A stretch of DNA of 64,000 nucleotides from Ruminococcus sp. (GCA_015066975.1 SVNI01000001.1:62001-126000), one strand, 5' to 3'. Shown: positions 15,814 to 23,449, counted from the first letter of the stretch. Program-made: numbers and translations. The notes: generated from the letters alone by a model not told the origin.

Positions 15814-15828
15814 GTTCCACATGGAACA
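15813..15828. other. parS: parS-type site 14 (one mismatch)
   Basis: TGTTCCACATGGAACA differs at one central base. It abuts the stop codon of the minus-strand LRR gene. Confidence 0.8.
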
Positions 15829-16668
15829 TTATTCTTCTTCGGAATAAACTGTTACTTCCATTCCATACGCTTTCAGACTCTTGATTTCCTGCTCCGAAAG
15901 CTGATAGTCAGAAATCAGGATTTTTTTCAAAGAAGGCAAATGCATCAGTTCTTCTTTGGAAATTATCAATTCCGGACAATTGTGATAATCCAGCGTTTCC
16001 AAACGTTCGGCATTCTCAAAATGAATTTCTTTCAGTTCCGGATTGTTTGCAACATTCAGATAGCGCACAGCATTGTGACTGAATGTCAGTTCTTCTACAG
16101 AACTATACCAGATTTGCAGATAATCAAGATATTTCAACTGCGGAAACTGTTCTGTTGAAACTGTCTTTTCTTCTACTCCAGATAAGGCAAGACTCTTTAA
16201 GCCCGGTGTCAGCGATTCAATTCCGTTCAGACTGTGAATTTTGATATCTCTTATCAAAAACTGTCCTATCCATAATACCCGAAGCCGTTCCGCATCCGAA
16301 AAACAGGATACATCTGAAAGCTCCGCATAACCATTAAGACAGACATATTCCAGATTTCTGCAAGTTGATAATGATGAAATATCTGTTATCGGTTCGGCTA
16401 AATTATCCACAGAAAAATTTTCCAGCAGAGGCATGTACTCTACAAAAGAAATATCTTTTGTCTGCATGTCAGAAACAGAAAGTTCTCTTATTTGCGGAAA
16501 GAATTTTAATTTTTCTGCATCATGCTGATTCAGGCTTTCTATCCGCAGTTCTGAACAGAAACGATTCACGAATTTTCCATCAATCCGCACAATGCTCAAA
16601 CAGCACAGAACTATCACGCATATCACGGCAATCAGAAGTTTCTGCTTTGCGGTGAATTTTCTTGTCAT
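15829..16668 (-). CDS. Membrane-anchored leucine-rich repeat protein
   Basis: This 279-aa protein has a basic N terminus and one hydrophobic anchor at residues 11-28 (LLIAVICVIVLCCLSIV), then an extracytoplasmic region of irregular leucine-rich repeats (for example LRVLWIGQFLIRDIKIHSL, LKSLALSGVEE, RYLNVANNPELKEIHF, LKKILISDYQLSEQEI). The repeats are of the general LRR_4/internalin-like kind rather than the BspA type seen at 36-50 kb. There is no Cys lipobox. It is preceded (on its strand) by birA and parS-type site 15. Ligand and role are unknown. Confidence 0.85.
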   Translation of the reverse strand: MTRKFTAKQKLLIAVICVIVLCCLSIVRIDGKFVNRFCSELRIESLNQHDAEKLKFFPQIRELSVSDMQTKDISFVEYMPLLENFSVDNLAEPITDISSLSTCRNLEYVCLNGYAELSDVSCFSDAERLRVLWIGQFLIRDIKIHSLNGIESLTPGLKSLALSGVEEKTVSTEQFPQLKYLDYLQIWYSSVEELTFSHNAVRYLNVANNPELKEIHFENAERLETLDYHNCPELIISKEELMHLPSLKKILISDYQLSEQEIKSLKAYGMEVTVYSEEE

Positions 16669-16687
16669 ATTTCAAGCTCCCCAAAAA

Positions 16688-16703
16688 TGTTCCACGTGGA
16701 ACA
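16688..16703. other. parS: parS-type site 15 (perfect)
   Basis: TGTTCCACGTGGAACA lies between birA and the downstream LRR gene on the minus strand, about 20 bp from the LRR start codon. Confidence 0.93.
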
Positions 16704-16708
16704 TTTTC

Positions 16709-17659
16709 TTAATCAATTATCTGTGCAGAACCAGTGTTCAGAAGCATTTCTGCGCCGTCATCCAGACGGATACAAAGCCCGGCTTCTTCTGTAAAGCTTT
16801 CTGCTATGCCTTCCAGTCCGGTATCTGTCCGTACTCTGTGCCCCAGCGTACAGGAATTTTCTGTATATACTTCCAGATATGTCCGGTCGAAAATTTCCAG
16901 AAAATATTTTCTCATCTGTTTTAAAATCTCTGCTGTCAGTTCGCATTTGTTGATGTGCTTTCCCGTTTCGGTTTCAATATCCGTAACAATCGGCTTTAAT
17001 TCTTCCGGAAGATGCGGATCGGGATGCAGATTGATGCCAATCCCAATTATCAGATAATCCATTTTCAGCATCTCTGCATTGAAACTCCCCTCTGAAAGAA
17101 TTCCGCAGATTTTTTTATGATTCAGAAATAAATCATTTACCCATTTGATTTGTGTCTCTATTCCGAATTTTTTCAGTGCTTCATGTACTGCTGTGGCTGT
17201 ACATGCTGTGATGCTCATCATGGCAGATAACTGCAAATCCGGATGGATTACCACAGACATATATAACCCGCCGGTCGGCGAATGAAAACTCTTGCCCATT
17301 CTGCCCCGGCCTGCTGTCTGCACATCTGCTGTGACAACAGTCCCGTCCGGTGCGCCCTGCGAAGCCAGTTCTTTTGCTAATCTGTTCGTAGAATCCAGTT
17401 CTTCATAATGCTGTACTTGCCAGTTTGTCCCCTCCAGAAGCATCTGCATATATGTCTGATTATAAATATCCGGAATCTTTTTCAGAAGATACCCTTTATT
17501 TGTAATCGCATCAATTTCACAGCCCTGCGCCTTTAACTGGTCAATCGCCTTCCAAATGGCTGTACGGCTGACCCCGAATTTTTCTGCAAGCTGTCCGCCG
17601 GAACAATATTCTCCCTTGGACAATATTAATTCTGTCAGGATTTTTTCTTTCAGGCTCAT
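16709..17659 (-). CDS. birA: Bifunctional biotin-protein ligase / biotin operon repressor BirA
   Basis: This 316-aa protein activates biotin as biotinyl-AMP and attaches it to carboxylase subunits, and also acts as DNA-binding repressor. The N-terminal winged helix (residues 1-60) includes FGVSRTAIWKAIDQLKAQG. The ligase domain has TNRLAKELA and the biotin-binding GRGRMGKSFHSPTGG loop, then KWVNDLF and GIGINLH. A C-terminal SH3-like domain ends the protein. It has its own promoter at 17697-17725, divergent from ytaF. Confidence 0.95.
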   Translation of the reverse strand: MSLKEKILTELILSKGEYCSGGQLAEKFGVSRTAIWKAIDQLKAQGCEIDAITNKGYLLKKIPDIYNQTYMQMLLEGTNWQVQHYEELDSTNRLAKELASQGAPDGTVVTADVQTAGRGRMGKSFHSPTGGLYMSVVIHPDLQLSAMMSITACTATAVHEALKKFGIETQIKWVNDLFLNHKKICGILSEGSFNAEMLKMDYLIIGIGINLHPDPHLPEELKPIVTDIETETGKHINKCELTAEILKQMRKYFLEIFDRTYLEVYTENSCTLGHRVRTDTGLEGIAESFTEEAGLCIRLDDGAEMLLNTGSAQIID

Positions 17660-17696
17660 GTTTCAGTCCCCCTATTTTTCTGTTCGCTTTACTTAT

Positions 17697-17725
17697 ATTA
17701 TAGCATATTTTTCAATCTCTTTCAA
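17697..17725 (-). promoter_or_regulatory. Promoter of birA
   Basis: On the minus strand, TTGAAA (17720-17725), 17-bp spacer and TATAAT (17697-17702) stand upstream of birA. Confidence 0.85.
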
Positions 17726-17740
17726 GTACTTCCTGAAAAA

Positions 17741-17756
17741 TGTTCCACATGGAACA
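17741..17756. other. parS: parS-type site 16 (one mismatch)
   Basis: TGTTCCACATGGAACA lies between the divergent birA and ytaF promoters and covers the -35 position of the TATAAT at 17774-17779. It is the last site I found; none was seen from here to 64000. Confidence 0.8.
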
Positions 17757-17773
17757 TTTTTTTCATGCCGTCA

Positions 17774-17779
17774 TATAAT
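17774..17779 (+). promoter_or_regulatory. Probable -10 box of ytaF
   Basis: A perfect TATAAT lies 33 bp before the ytaF start. The matching -35 window (17751-17756) is the right arm of parS-type site 16 and is a poor match to TTGACA. Confidence 0.5.
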
Positions 17780-17811
17780 GCAGGAGAATCTTCCAAAAGG
17801 GGTGAATACCT

Positions 17812-18411
17812 ATGTTTCAGGCTTGTCTGCTGGCATTTGCTGTATGTATGGATACATTTTTTGCCTCTATCGGGTGCAGTATGAACGGCATTTTGATTCC
17901 AAAACGCTGTGCCTTTCTCATCAGTGCGGTGGGAACGGCATTTCTGACAATTTCTCTGTATGGTGCGCAGATTCTCGGCAGAATCCTGCCCGAAAACGTT
18001 TTCAGATATGCCGGATTCCTGATTCTGTTACTGCTTGGCAGTTCCCAGATTATGAAAGAAATGCTGACGGCTCTGTTCCGAAAACATCGTCCGCACTGGA
18101 AATGGAACGCGCTCGGCCTTGTTATCAGCATCTGCTTTGATGAAACGCTTGCTGATACAGACCATTCCAAAACGCTCAGTATGCGTGAAGCTATCGCCTA
18201 TTCTTCGGCACTTTCACTGGATTCTCTTGCAAGCGGACTGGGGGCAGGCATTCAGAAGCAAGCTGTTCCGGCCTGTCTGCTTTTGACGTTCTGTGCCGGA
18301 TTTCTGCTGACAATGCTCGGCACAAAAATTGGTAAAATCTGCCATACAAAACACCATCTTTCATGGCTTGGGGGTGTCATGCTCCTGATTCTTGCATTGG
18401 GCAGATTATAA
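17812..18411 (+). CDS. ytaF: YtaF/MntP-like membrane protein
   Basis: This 199-aa polytopic protein has six hydrophobic segments arranged as two halves. The half-repeat pattern CLLAFAVCMDTFFASIGCSMN near the N terminus and ALSLDSLASGLGAG in the second half, each with an Asp in the helix, is typical of the MntP/YtaF family; FDETLADTDHSKTLSMREA between the halves matches YtaF rather than MntP. YtaF is a sporulation-associated membrane protein in Bacillus; metal transport is plausible by homology to MntP. Its TAA shares the palindrome TTATAA with the stop of the convergent gene. Confidence 0.88.
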   Translation: MFQACLLAFAVCMDTFFASIGCSMNGILIPKRCAFLISAVGTAFLTISLYGAQILGRILPENVFRYAGFLILLLLGSSQIMKEMLTALFRKHRPHWKWNALGLVISICFDETLADTDHSKTLSMREAIAYSSALSLDSLASGLGAGIQKQAVPACLLLTFCAGFLLTMLGTKIGKICHTKHHLSWLGGVMLLILALGRL

Positions 18412-18855
18412 TTCCTCCTCAACCGGATAATTTCTATTGCGGAATGCCATTTCCAGAAATGCATCCAGCATCATGGGCAGTTCCTGATAAATATCACGAA
18501 TATCTTCATAACCCTGTAAAAAATCGTGATAATAAATATATCCTGTGTGGCCGTTTTTCAGATTGATGCACAGGATATCCTCATTTAGTCCCATTCCCAG
18601 CGGAAATAATTCATGATATAAAATATCATGATGTTTTTCGTCCTGCAAGAAAGCTATCATTTCATTCTGAGACATCAGAGAGGTCAAGACTGCGCCGTTT
18701 CCTGTTGTCTGCATCTTTATCGGTTCGGATATCAGTTGCAGATAGGCATTCAGACTTTCCGGCAGTCCCATATCCTGTAAAATTTCCTGTATTTCTGTCT
18801 GTACTGTACTGACCTGATATTCTGAAAAAACAGATTTGATTTTTTCAATATTCAT
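18406..18855 (-). CDS. SUKH (SMI1/KNR4)-like protein
   Basis: This 149-aa acidic protein resembles the SUKH superfamily: an early MGLPESLNAYLQLI segment, a central beta-rich part with LGMGLNEDILCINLKNGHTGYIYYHD, and a final helix. SUKH proteins are often immunity proteins against nuclease toxins, but also occur alone. The ATG at 18855 is preferred, because GGAGGG lies 8 bases upstream and the longer frame to 18906 runs through a putative promoter with TTGACA at 18901-18906. It converges with ytaF, the two genes overlapping by six bases at their stops. Confidence 0.78.
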   Translation of the reverse strand: MNIEKIKSVFSEYQVSTVQTEIQEILQDMGLPESLNAYLQLISEPIKMQTTGNGAVLTSLMSQNEMIAFLQDEKHHDILYHELFPLGMGLNEDILCINLKNGHTGYIYYHDFLQGYEDIRDIYQELPMMLDAFLEMAFRNRNYPVEEEL

Positions 18856-19041
18856 AATAGCATCCCTCCATATAAACATAACTATATATGTCCTTTTCCT
18901 TGTCAATCCTTATCTAATAACTCATGGATTTGATACTATTATACATTATTTTTTCAAAGAAATCAAGAGATTTTATAAAAAATTCAGCCATGCAGAAAAA
19001 TTTTTTCTGTCTGTTCCAATTCTGATAAATAACGCATATCC

Positions 19042-19078
19042 AAAAAAGGCAGAAGCATTGCACGTGCAATACTTCTGC
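19042..19078 (-). terminator. Intrinsic terminator of the methyltransferase gene
   Basis: On the minus strand a long near-perfect hairpin (19049-19078, centre CACGTG) runs into six T residues. The central CACGTG is part of this stem, not a parS. Confidence 0.9.
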
Positions 19079-19094
19079 TGTTGTTTACTGCCGG

Positions 19095-19976
19095 TCAGGA
19101 CATATCTTCAATTCTGCCGTTGGTGAAAATCGCCGACAACAAGCTTACATTTTCAAATGCCTTTAAATTATCTGTCCGGCCGTCGAAATATAATTTCTGA
19201 ACTTTCTCAGGAGTCAGATATGTATCAATCTGGAATCCAAGCTGATACAAGGCCCTGGAGACATCATTGTAATGGAATCCCCCCTGCATCTTTTCGCCAA
19301 GGGCTTCGGTCATGGCTTCCAGCTCTCCTGCCCTGCCTGTGAAGGCATCCTTTATCGGATAATCAAACACAAGTACACTCTCCAGTGCTGAAAGTTCTGC
19401 AATCTGGTTCAGGGTGTGCGTGAATACTGGAAGTGTCAGATAATACGATACGCCCAGAATACTGAAAAATGTCTTCTTGTTCGGGTCAAATCCGGATGCA
19501 GGCAGTTTATCCGTCATGCGTTCAGATTCAAAATCCACCGGAACAAAATGTACATTCTCCGGAATATTCCATTCCAGTTCTTCAATGCGTTCCAGCTTGT
19601 AACGCTGTGTGTCCGGATGGTCAATCTCGAAAATTTCAATATCCGGATTGTCATTCCGGAAAGAAAATGTATCTGCACCAGCTCCGCAGATGACATACTG
19701 AATTTTCTGATTCCGTGCGAATTCCTGTAAACGGTGTTCTGTGAAAGGCAGTCTTGAAAGCGGTATCGGTGAGAAATACTGGTTCACAAAATCGGAAATA
19801 TCCTCCCCGTCTGTAAATTGCTCACGGATAAAGGCTTCGAGCATTTCATACGTCTCGCGCCCCATTAAGTCATAAGCAAGATAATCATCAAAAATCTTCT
19901 TTCTTGCGTGATTAGAATGCCATGCTCTGGCAAATGCGCATAATTTCGCGGTTGTGCTTTCCTGATGCTGTACCAT
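19095..19976 (-). CDS. Leucine carboxyl methyltransferase-like SAM methyltransferase
   Basis: This 293-aa protein belongs to the LCM/TcmP group of S-adenosylmethionine-dependent O-methyltransferases. The N terminus has TTAKLCAFARAWHS, then YVICGAGADTFSFRN as SAM-binding loop, FEIDHPDTQRYKLERI with the conserved acidic D-H-P, and GVSYYLTLPVF. The natural substrate is not known. The ATG at 19976 is chosen because GGAG lies 10 bases upstream; the frame also opens with TTG codons too close to it. The roughly 235-nt leader contains a 32-codon Cys-rich ORF and two hairpins, suggesting attenuation control. Confidence 0.87.
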   Translation of the reverse strand: MVQHQESTTAKLCAFARAWHSNHARKKIFDDYLAYDLMGRETYEMLEAFIREQFTDGEDISDFVNQYFSPIPLSRLPFTEHRLQEFARNQKIQYVICGAGADTFSFRNDNPDIEIFEIDHPDTQRYKLERIEELEWNIPENVHFVPVDFESERMTDKLPASGFDPNKKTFFSILGVSYYLTLPVFTHTLNQIAELSALESVLVFDYPIKDAFTGRAGELEAMTEALGEKMQGGFHYNDVSRALYQLGFQIDTYLTPEKVQKLYFDGRTDNLKAFENVSLLSAIFTNGRIEDMS

Positions 19977-20022
19977 AATCAACAAACTCCTATCTTAAAT
20001 AAATCAATCAAGCATAATAAAA

Positions 20023-20051
20023 CGGAGTATGCAGAAATTCTGCATACTCCG
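20023..20051 (-). terminator. Perfect hairpin 2 in the methyltransferase leader
   Basis: Two perfect 14-bp arms flank one central base. On the minus strand it is followed by TTTTATT, so it can act as a terminator or as one state of an attenuator ahead of the methyltransferase. Confidence 0.7.
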
Positions 20052-20065
20052 AAACAAGTCATGAT

Positions 20066-20092
20066 AAAAATGCCCTTCTTTAGTCAGGGCAT
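20066..20092 (-). terminator. Hairpin 1 in the methyltransferase leader, overlapping the leader ORF stop
   Basis: A 7-bp stem (ATGCCCT with AGGGCAT) followed by TTTTT. The left arm includes the last codons of the leader ORF, the geometry expected if ribosome position controls folding. Confidence 0.6.
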
Positions 20093-20182
20093 AATAAACT
20101 GATTGCCGGGTAGCTGTTTTTCTGCCGTAAATATCCAATTGTTCCGACAACAACAGCAGGGACAAATTACAAAACGCATCAT
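20084..20182 (-). CDS. Cys-cluster leader peptide, 32 codons
   Basis: This short frame was read directly from the minus strand. It has a strong AAAGGAG site 6 bases before ATG-ATG and encodes a peptide with ICPCCCCR at residues 6-13 (codons TGT CCC TGC TGT TGT TGT), then N-N-W-I-F and a C terminus F-I-M-P. The promoter at 20219-20248 would start transcription about 30 bases upstream. The five Cys codons, the stop inside a terminator-like hairpin and a second hairpin before the methyltransferase all fit a cysteine-responsive leader peptide, as known for poly-Cys upstream ORFs of mycobacteria. A product modified by the methyltransferase is the alternative. Confidence 0.65.
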   Translation of the reverse strand: MMRFVICPCCCCRNNWIFTAEKQLPGNQFIMP

Positions 20183-20218
20183 AAACAGCTCCTTTCCGGA
20201 ATTTCAATTTCTGAATTT

Positions 20219-20248
20219 ATTATATCACATTTTTCTGATAATGTCCAA
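20219..20248 (-). promoter_or_regulatory. Promoter of the leader peptide-methyltransferase transcript
   Basis: TTGGAC (20243-20248), 18-bp spacer and TATAAT (20219-20224) on the minus strand. Confidence 0.75.
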
Positions 20249-20439
20249 TATTTAAAATCTATAACAAGCATAGTATTCCTATCTGATAAGTATATAATCA
20301 CTGTTTGTCACAGAAACAAGTTCTCGCGCATGTAATAACTATAAGCAGATTTCTGCGCCGGAATTTCAGCATAATATCTGAATGCTTCCCCACCAGATGC
20401 TGTTATTTTATCTGTTTCTCACAGATTTCAGAACAGCTC

Positions 20440-20469
20440 TTGACAAACAGTGTAAAAATGTAGTATGAT
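20440..20469 (+). promoter_or_regulatory. Promoter of the ZIP transporter gene
   Basis: TTGACA (20440-20445), 18-bp spacer and TATGAT (20464-20469). The predicted transcription start is just before the palindromic operator. The rest of the 20249-20439 interval shows nothing that I can assign. Confidence 0.78.
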
Positions 20470-20481
20470 ATATTTGTAAGT

Positions 20482-20499
20482 AGTTAGCAATTGCTAACT
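20482..20499. promoter_or_regulatory. 18-bp palindromic operator before the ZIP transporter
   Basis: AGTTAGCAATTGCTAACT is a perfect 18-bp palindrome at about +7 to +24 of the predicted transcript, a repressor position. The TTAGC...GCTAA half sites resemble operators of DtxR-family metal regulators; that identity is inference. Confidence 0.75.
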
Positions 20500-20532
20500 C
20501 AAATCAGAAATCTTATAACGAGGTGATTTTTT

Positions 20533-21279
20533 ATGATAGAAATCAGCAAAGGGATTCTGATTCCCTTTTTAGGTACGTCTCTCGGTTCGGCTTGTGTCTT
20601 TCTCATGAAGAATCAGTTTAACTTAAAGCTAAAACGCTTCCTTATGGGCTTTGCTGCTGGTATCATGACTGCTGCAAGCATCTGGAGTTTGCTGATTCCT
20701 GCCCTCGAACAGTCTTCCGAATCACTTGGAAAATTAGCATTTCTTCCGGCGGCAGGAGGATTCCTCGCCGGAATGGGCTTTCTGCTTCTGCTCGACAGAT
20801 TCCTGCCTGTTGAGAAATCCGGTTCTAATCAGATGATGATGCTCGCCGTTACGCTCCATAACATTCCGGAGGGCATGGCGGTCGGGGCGGTGTATGCCGG
20901 ACTGCTCTACGGCGGTTCAGAAATCACACCGGCGGCAGCTCTGGTGCTTGCGCTCGGAATTGCGATTCAAAACTTTCCGGAGGGTGCTATCATCTCCATG
21001 CCCCTCAAAGCAGACGGCATGAATCGGAATCACTCTTTCTGGATGGGGGTGCTTTCCGGCGCGGTAGAACCTCTGGCAGCGGTTCTGACAATTTTTGCAG
21101 CATGGCTGATTGTGCCGGTTCTGCCCTGTATGCTGAGCTTCGCCGCCGGTGCGATGATTTACGTTGTCGTGAAGGAATTAATTCCGGAAATGTCCGTTGA
21201 AAGCCGTTCCAATCTCGGCGTTATCGCCTTTGCGTTCGGGTTCGCTGTCATGATGATTCTTGATGTAGCACTTGGCTGA
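20533..21279 (+). CDS. zupT: ZIP family divalent metal transporter
   Basis: This 248-aa protein with about eight membrane helices imports divalent metals such as zinc, iron or manganese across the cytoplasmic membrane. The two metal-binding helix motifs are HNIPEGMAVGAVYAG (near residue 112) and NFPEGAIISMP (near 152). Length and order match bacterial ZupT. The ATG at 20533 follows GAGGTGA. It has its own promoter and a palindromic operator, so it is probably repressed by metal, and a terminator follows. The metal cannot be deduced from sequence; the gene symbol marks the family. Confidence 0.92.
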   Translation: MIEISKGILIPFLGTSLGSACVFLMKNQFNLKLKRFLMGFAAGIMTAASIWSLLIPALEQSSESLGKLAFLPAAGGFLAGMGFLLLLDRFLPVEKSGSNQMMMLAVTLHNIPEGMAVGAVYAGLLYGGSEITPAAALVLALGIAIQNFPEGAIISMPLKADGMNRNHSFWMGVLSGAVEPLAAVLTIFAAWLIVPVLPCMLSFAAGAMIYVVVKELIPEMSVESRSNLGVIAFAFGFAVMMILDVALG

Positions 21280-21282
21280 AAA

Positions 21283-21315
21283 AATACAGTCTCCGAAAAC
21301 GGGGACTGTATTTTT
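21283..21315. terminator. Bidirectional intrinsic terminator
   Basis: A 12-bp stem (21283-21294 with 21301-21312) is flanked by A-run and T-run, so it serves both the ZIP gene and the convergent chorismate mutase operon. Confidence 0.9.
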
Positions 21316-21334
21316 ATATTTGATAAATCAGAAT

Positions 21335-21622
21335 TTAATCTTGATTTTTACGAAATTCGTCCATTTCCATATTTATGAAACTTGAAATCATCTCTCTGTA
21401 AAGAGTTTCAACCATATCTGGATTTGCACCATATTCTAATGCCTTTTCCCTCACTTTTTGAATGACAGCTTCAACCCGATTTGGTGCTTTCACTCCACTT
21501 TCATTCTTTTTGAAAGACGAAGCCTGTTTAACATAGTCTGATCTTTCAGCAATCAGTTTAATAATCTCATTGTCAATTCTATCAATATTTGAACGGATTT
21601 CTTCTAAACTTGAACATATCAT
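21335..21622 (-). CDS. Chorismate mutase type II (AroQ class)
   Basis: This 95-aa all-helical protein matches the small AroQ-class chorismate mutases, which convert chorismate to prephenate for Phe and Tyr synthesis. The core pattern is LEEIRSNIDRIDNEIIKLIA, followed by RSDYVKQASSFK and RVEAVIQKVREKA, with the expected Arg and Lys residues. Related isochorismate-pyruvate lyases have similar sequences, so the reaction is likely but not certain. It is the last gene after the esterase and DUF1275 genes, 30 bp from the latter. Confidence 0.9.
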   Translation of the reverse strand: MICSSLEEIRSNIDRIDNEIIKLIAERSDYVKQASSFKKNESGVKAPNRVEAVIQKVREKALEYGANPDMVETLYREMISSFINMEMDEFRKNQD

Positions 21623-21652
21623 AAAACAACCTCCATTAAATAACGATTTTTT

Positions 21653-22369
21653 TTAATGTCCTTTCGGAATTCTGTCTTTCTGGTCTTTTTCGGTGCTGAG
21701 GTCTGCGTGAAGCAGGTCGATAAACGTAATCATCAGCGGAATCAGCGCAAACCAGACACCTTTCCCAGAAAAATGATGACAGGTAATTGTCGATGTAACC
21801 CCTCCGGCTACGAATAATGCCAGCATTCCCGCATGAAAGCCCATTCTCCGGATATGCGCCCAGTCATGATGACGAATTCCCTTTGTGAAAAATACACCTG
21901 TCTGTCTGACGTGATTCGTGCAGAAGGTTGTCGCCATCGGGATGCCGTCCGCCTGCCGGAAAGTATTATACTGCATCGAGCAGATGAAATTCACGGCTAT
22001 CTGCGAAATCTGATACGGCGCACTGTCCGGAATAAAGCCCAGTATCAGGACAACAAGCATTTCAATCAGAATCAGGAGCGTATCCCAGCGGATGCGGTGA
22101 TGTTTCCGGATTGTTCCGGCAACGGCTTCGGAAACGACTGCGCCCAGAAAATAGGCTGTAATCGGAATACATAAATATCTCGCCTGCGCCCAGTCTCCTG
22201 AACCGAGTGCCATTGCCAGAAGCACGAAATTCGCCGTCTGTGCGTTGCAGAAAATGCCTCCTCTGACAGAATAGGTATATCCCCCGAAAAATCCTCCGAC
22301 ATACATCAAGAATGCGAGCGTCCACCAGCGTTCGCATTCCAGATACTGCTTTTCAGAATTCTGTTCCAT
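21653..22369 (-). CDS. DUF1275 (YoaK) family membrane protein
   Basis: This 238-aa protein has about six hydrophobic segments and the DUF1275 hallmarks: GGFFGGYTYSVRGGIFCNAQT and NFVLLAMALG near the N terminus and MQYNTFRQADGIPMATTF plus HVRQTG in the middle. The family is membrane-embedded and of unknown function. It follows the esterase gene by 9 bp, so they share a transcript. The C-terminal tail is charged. Confidence 0.92.
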   Translation of the reverse strand: MEQNSEKQYLECERWWTLAFLMYVGGFFGGYTYSVRGGIFCNAQTANFVLLAMALGSGDWAQARYLCIPITAYFLGAVVSEAVAGTIRKHHRIRWDTLLILIEMLVVLILGFIPDSAPYQISQIAVNFICSMQYNTFRQADGIPMATTFCTNHVRQTGVFFTKGIRHHDWAHIRRMGFHAGMLALFVAGGVTSTITCHHFSGKGVWFALIPLMITFIDLLHADLSTEKDQKDRIPKGH

Positions 22370-22378
22370 AGTAACACC

Positions 22379-23335
22379 TTACTGAATATGATACATGATT
22401 CTGATATATTTCAGAATTCTGTTCCAACTGTGCTGACTTTCCGGCATCAAGTCGCGGAGAGTCGCATAGATATGAAACATATCCGGCTGTATTTCGCACA
22501 ATACAGGAATATTTTCTTTTTTGAGCTTTTCGACAATCGTTAGAGTATCATCAAGAAGCATCTCATCTCCCCCAACTGTGAACAGCATTGGGGGAAAATT
22601 ATGATATTCACCAAATACAGGAGAAATATAAGGGTCTGTTCTGTCAGCACTGCCAATAAAACTATAAATATCGCTTTCAAGAAGATATTGTTTTGTCTGC
22701 TTAGACATGACGGGATGCTTCAAATCACCGAACTCGACATCTTTTCCGTAATTTTCCGTGAAAGATTTGGAAGACCCTGTCATATCTGCCCATGCGGAGA
22801 TACAGAACGCGCCAAGTGGAAGTTTTTGGCCGTCATCGCGGAGCTTGAGCATCATGGCAAGCAACAAGTTCGCCCCGGCGGAATCCCCTCCAACAATGAT
22901 TTCTTCCGGCCGATAGCCCTGCCGTGCCGTTAAATCATGCCATAAATCAAGTGCTTCGTTCAACTGACTGGGAAACTGATATTCCGGCGCGGTTTTGTAA
23001 TCCAGAAAGATAGTTTCGGCTTCACCAGCCTGATAATAAAAATCTTCTGCGAAATCTCTGTAATATCCGAATAGTTTGGCGATATACGCACCACCGTGAA
23101 AATAGAGAATCAGTCTGCCGTTTCTAGCAACATTCTGTTTTGAAATCCGTTCGTATTTTGTGCCGTTCGGGGTATGTTCCTTATGGTATTCAAAGCCGTC
23201 CGGATAGTCTTCATTATGAAGCTTCTCAGAAATTTTGTTCATTTTTGCAACAACATTATCTGTATAATAAATATTGAAATTACTGGTCTTGCGCATATAT
23301 GCCCTGCAAAGTCTGCCCTTGAAAGATGGCATCAT
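22379..23335 (-). CDS. Alpha/beta hydrolase (hormone-sensitive lipase-type esterase)
   Basis: This 318-aa cytoplasmic enzyme has the HSL-family oxyanion motif HGGAYIAKL near residue 80, the nucleophile elbow GGDSAGANL near residue 150, and late acid and base residues in GGDEMLLDD and DMFHIYA. It probably hydrolyses short-chain carboxyl esters; in a plant-fibre degrader, acetyl esters are possible. The ATG at 23335 is followed by a second ATG and preceded by GAGGTGA. It is the first gene of a three-gene operon driven by the promoter at 23367-23395. Confidence 0.9.
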   Translation of the reverse strand: MMPSFKGRLCRAYMRKTSNFNIYYTDNVVAKMNKISEKLHNEDYPDGFEYHKEHTPNGTKYERISKQNVARNGRLILYFHGGAYIAKLFGYYRDFAEDFYYQAGEAETIFLDYKTAPEYQFPSQLNEALDLWHDLTARQGYRPEEIIVGGDSAGANLLLAMMLKLRDDGQKLPLGAFCISAWADMTGSSKSFTENYGKDVEFGDLKHPVMSKQTKQYLLESDIYSFIGSADRTDPYISPVFGEYHNFPPMLFTVGGDEMLLDDTLTIVEKLKKENIPVLCEIQPDMFHIYATLRDLMPESQHSWNRILKYIRIMYHIQ

Positions 23336-23366
23336 TCATCACCTCATAAAAATAGTATTATGTCTT

Positions 23367-23395
23367 ATTATATCACAAAAGATAGTTTTTTGCAA
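23367..23395 (-). promoter_or_regulatory. Promoter of the esterase-DUF1275-chorismate mutase operon
   Basis: TTGCAA (23390-23395), 17-bp spacer and TATAAT (23367-23372) on the minus strand. Confidence 0.82.
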
Positions 23396-23414
23396 GCCGG
23401 ATTTGCAATTTCTG

Positions 23415-23449
23415 AAAAAATAACAGTCCCGTCAGGCAGGACTGTTATT
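23415..23449 (-). terminator. Terminator overlapping the end of the amidohydrolase gene
   Basis: An 11-bp stem (23419-23429 with 23439-23449) with six T residues on the minus strand. Its first arm contains the last codons of the amidohydrolase. Confidence 0.88.

Noticed and set aside
19049-19078. CACGTG palindrome as a possible parS
   Set aside because: The surrounding sequence is a long terminator stem with a T-run, without the TGTTC/GAACA arms.
20004-20207. Minus-strand 67-codon frame over the methyltransferase leader
   Set aside because: It overlaps the better 32-codon frame, has no suitable ribosome site and runs through both hairpins.
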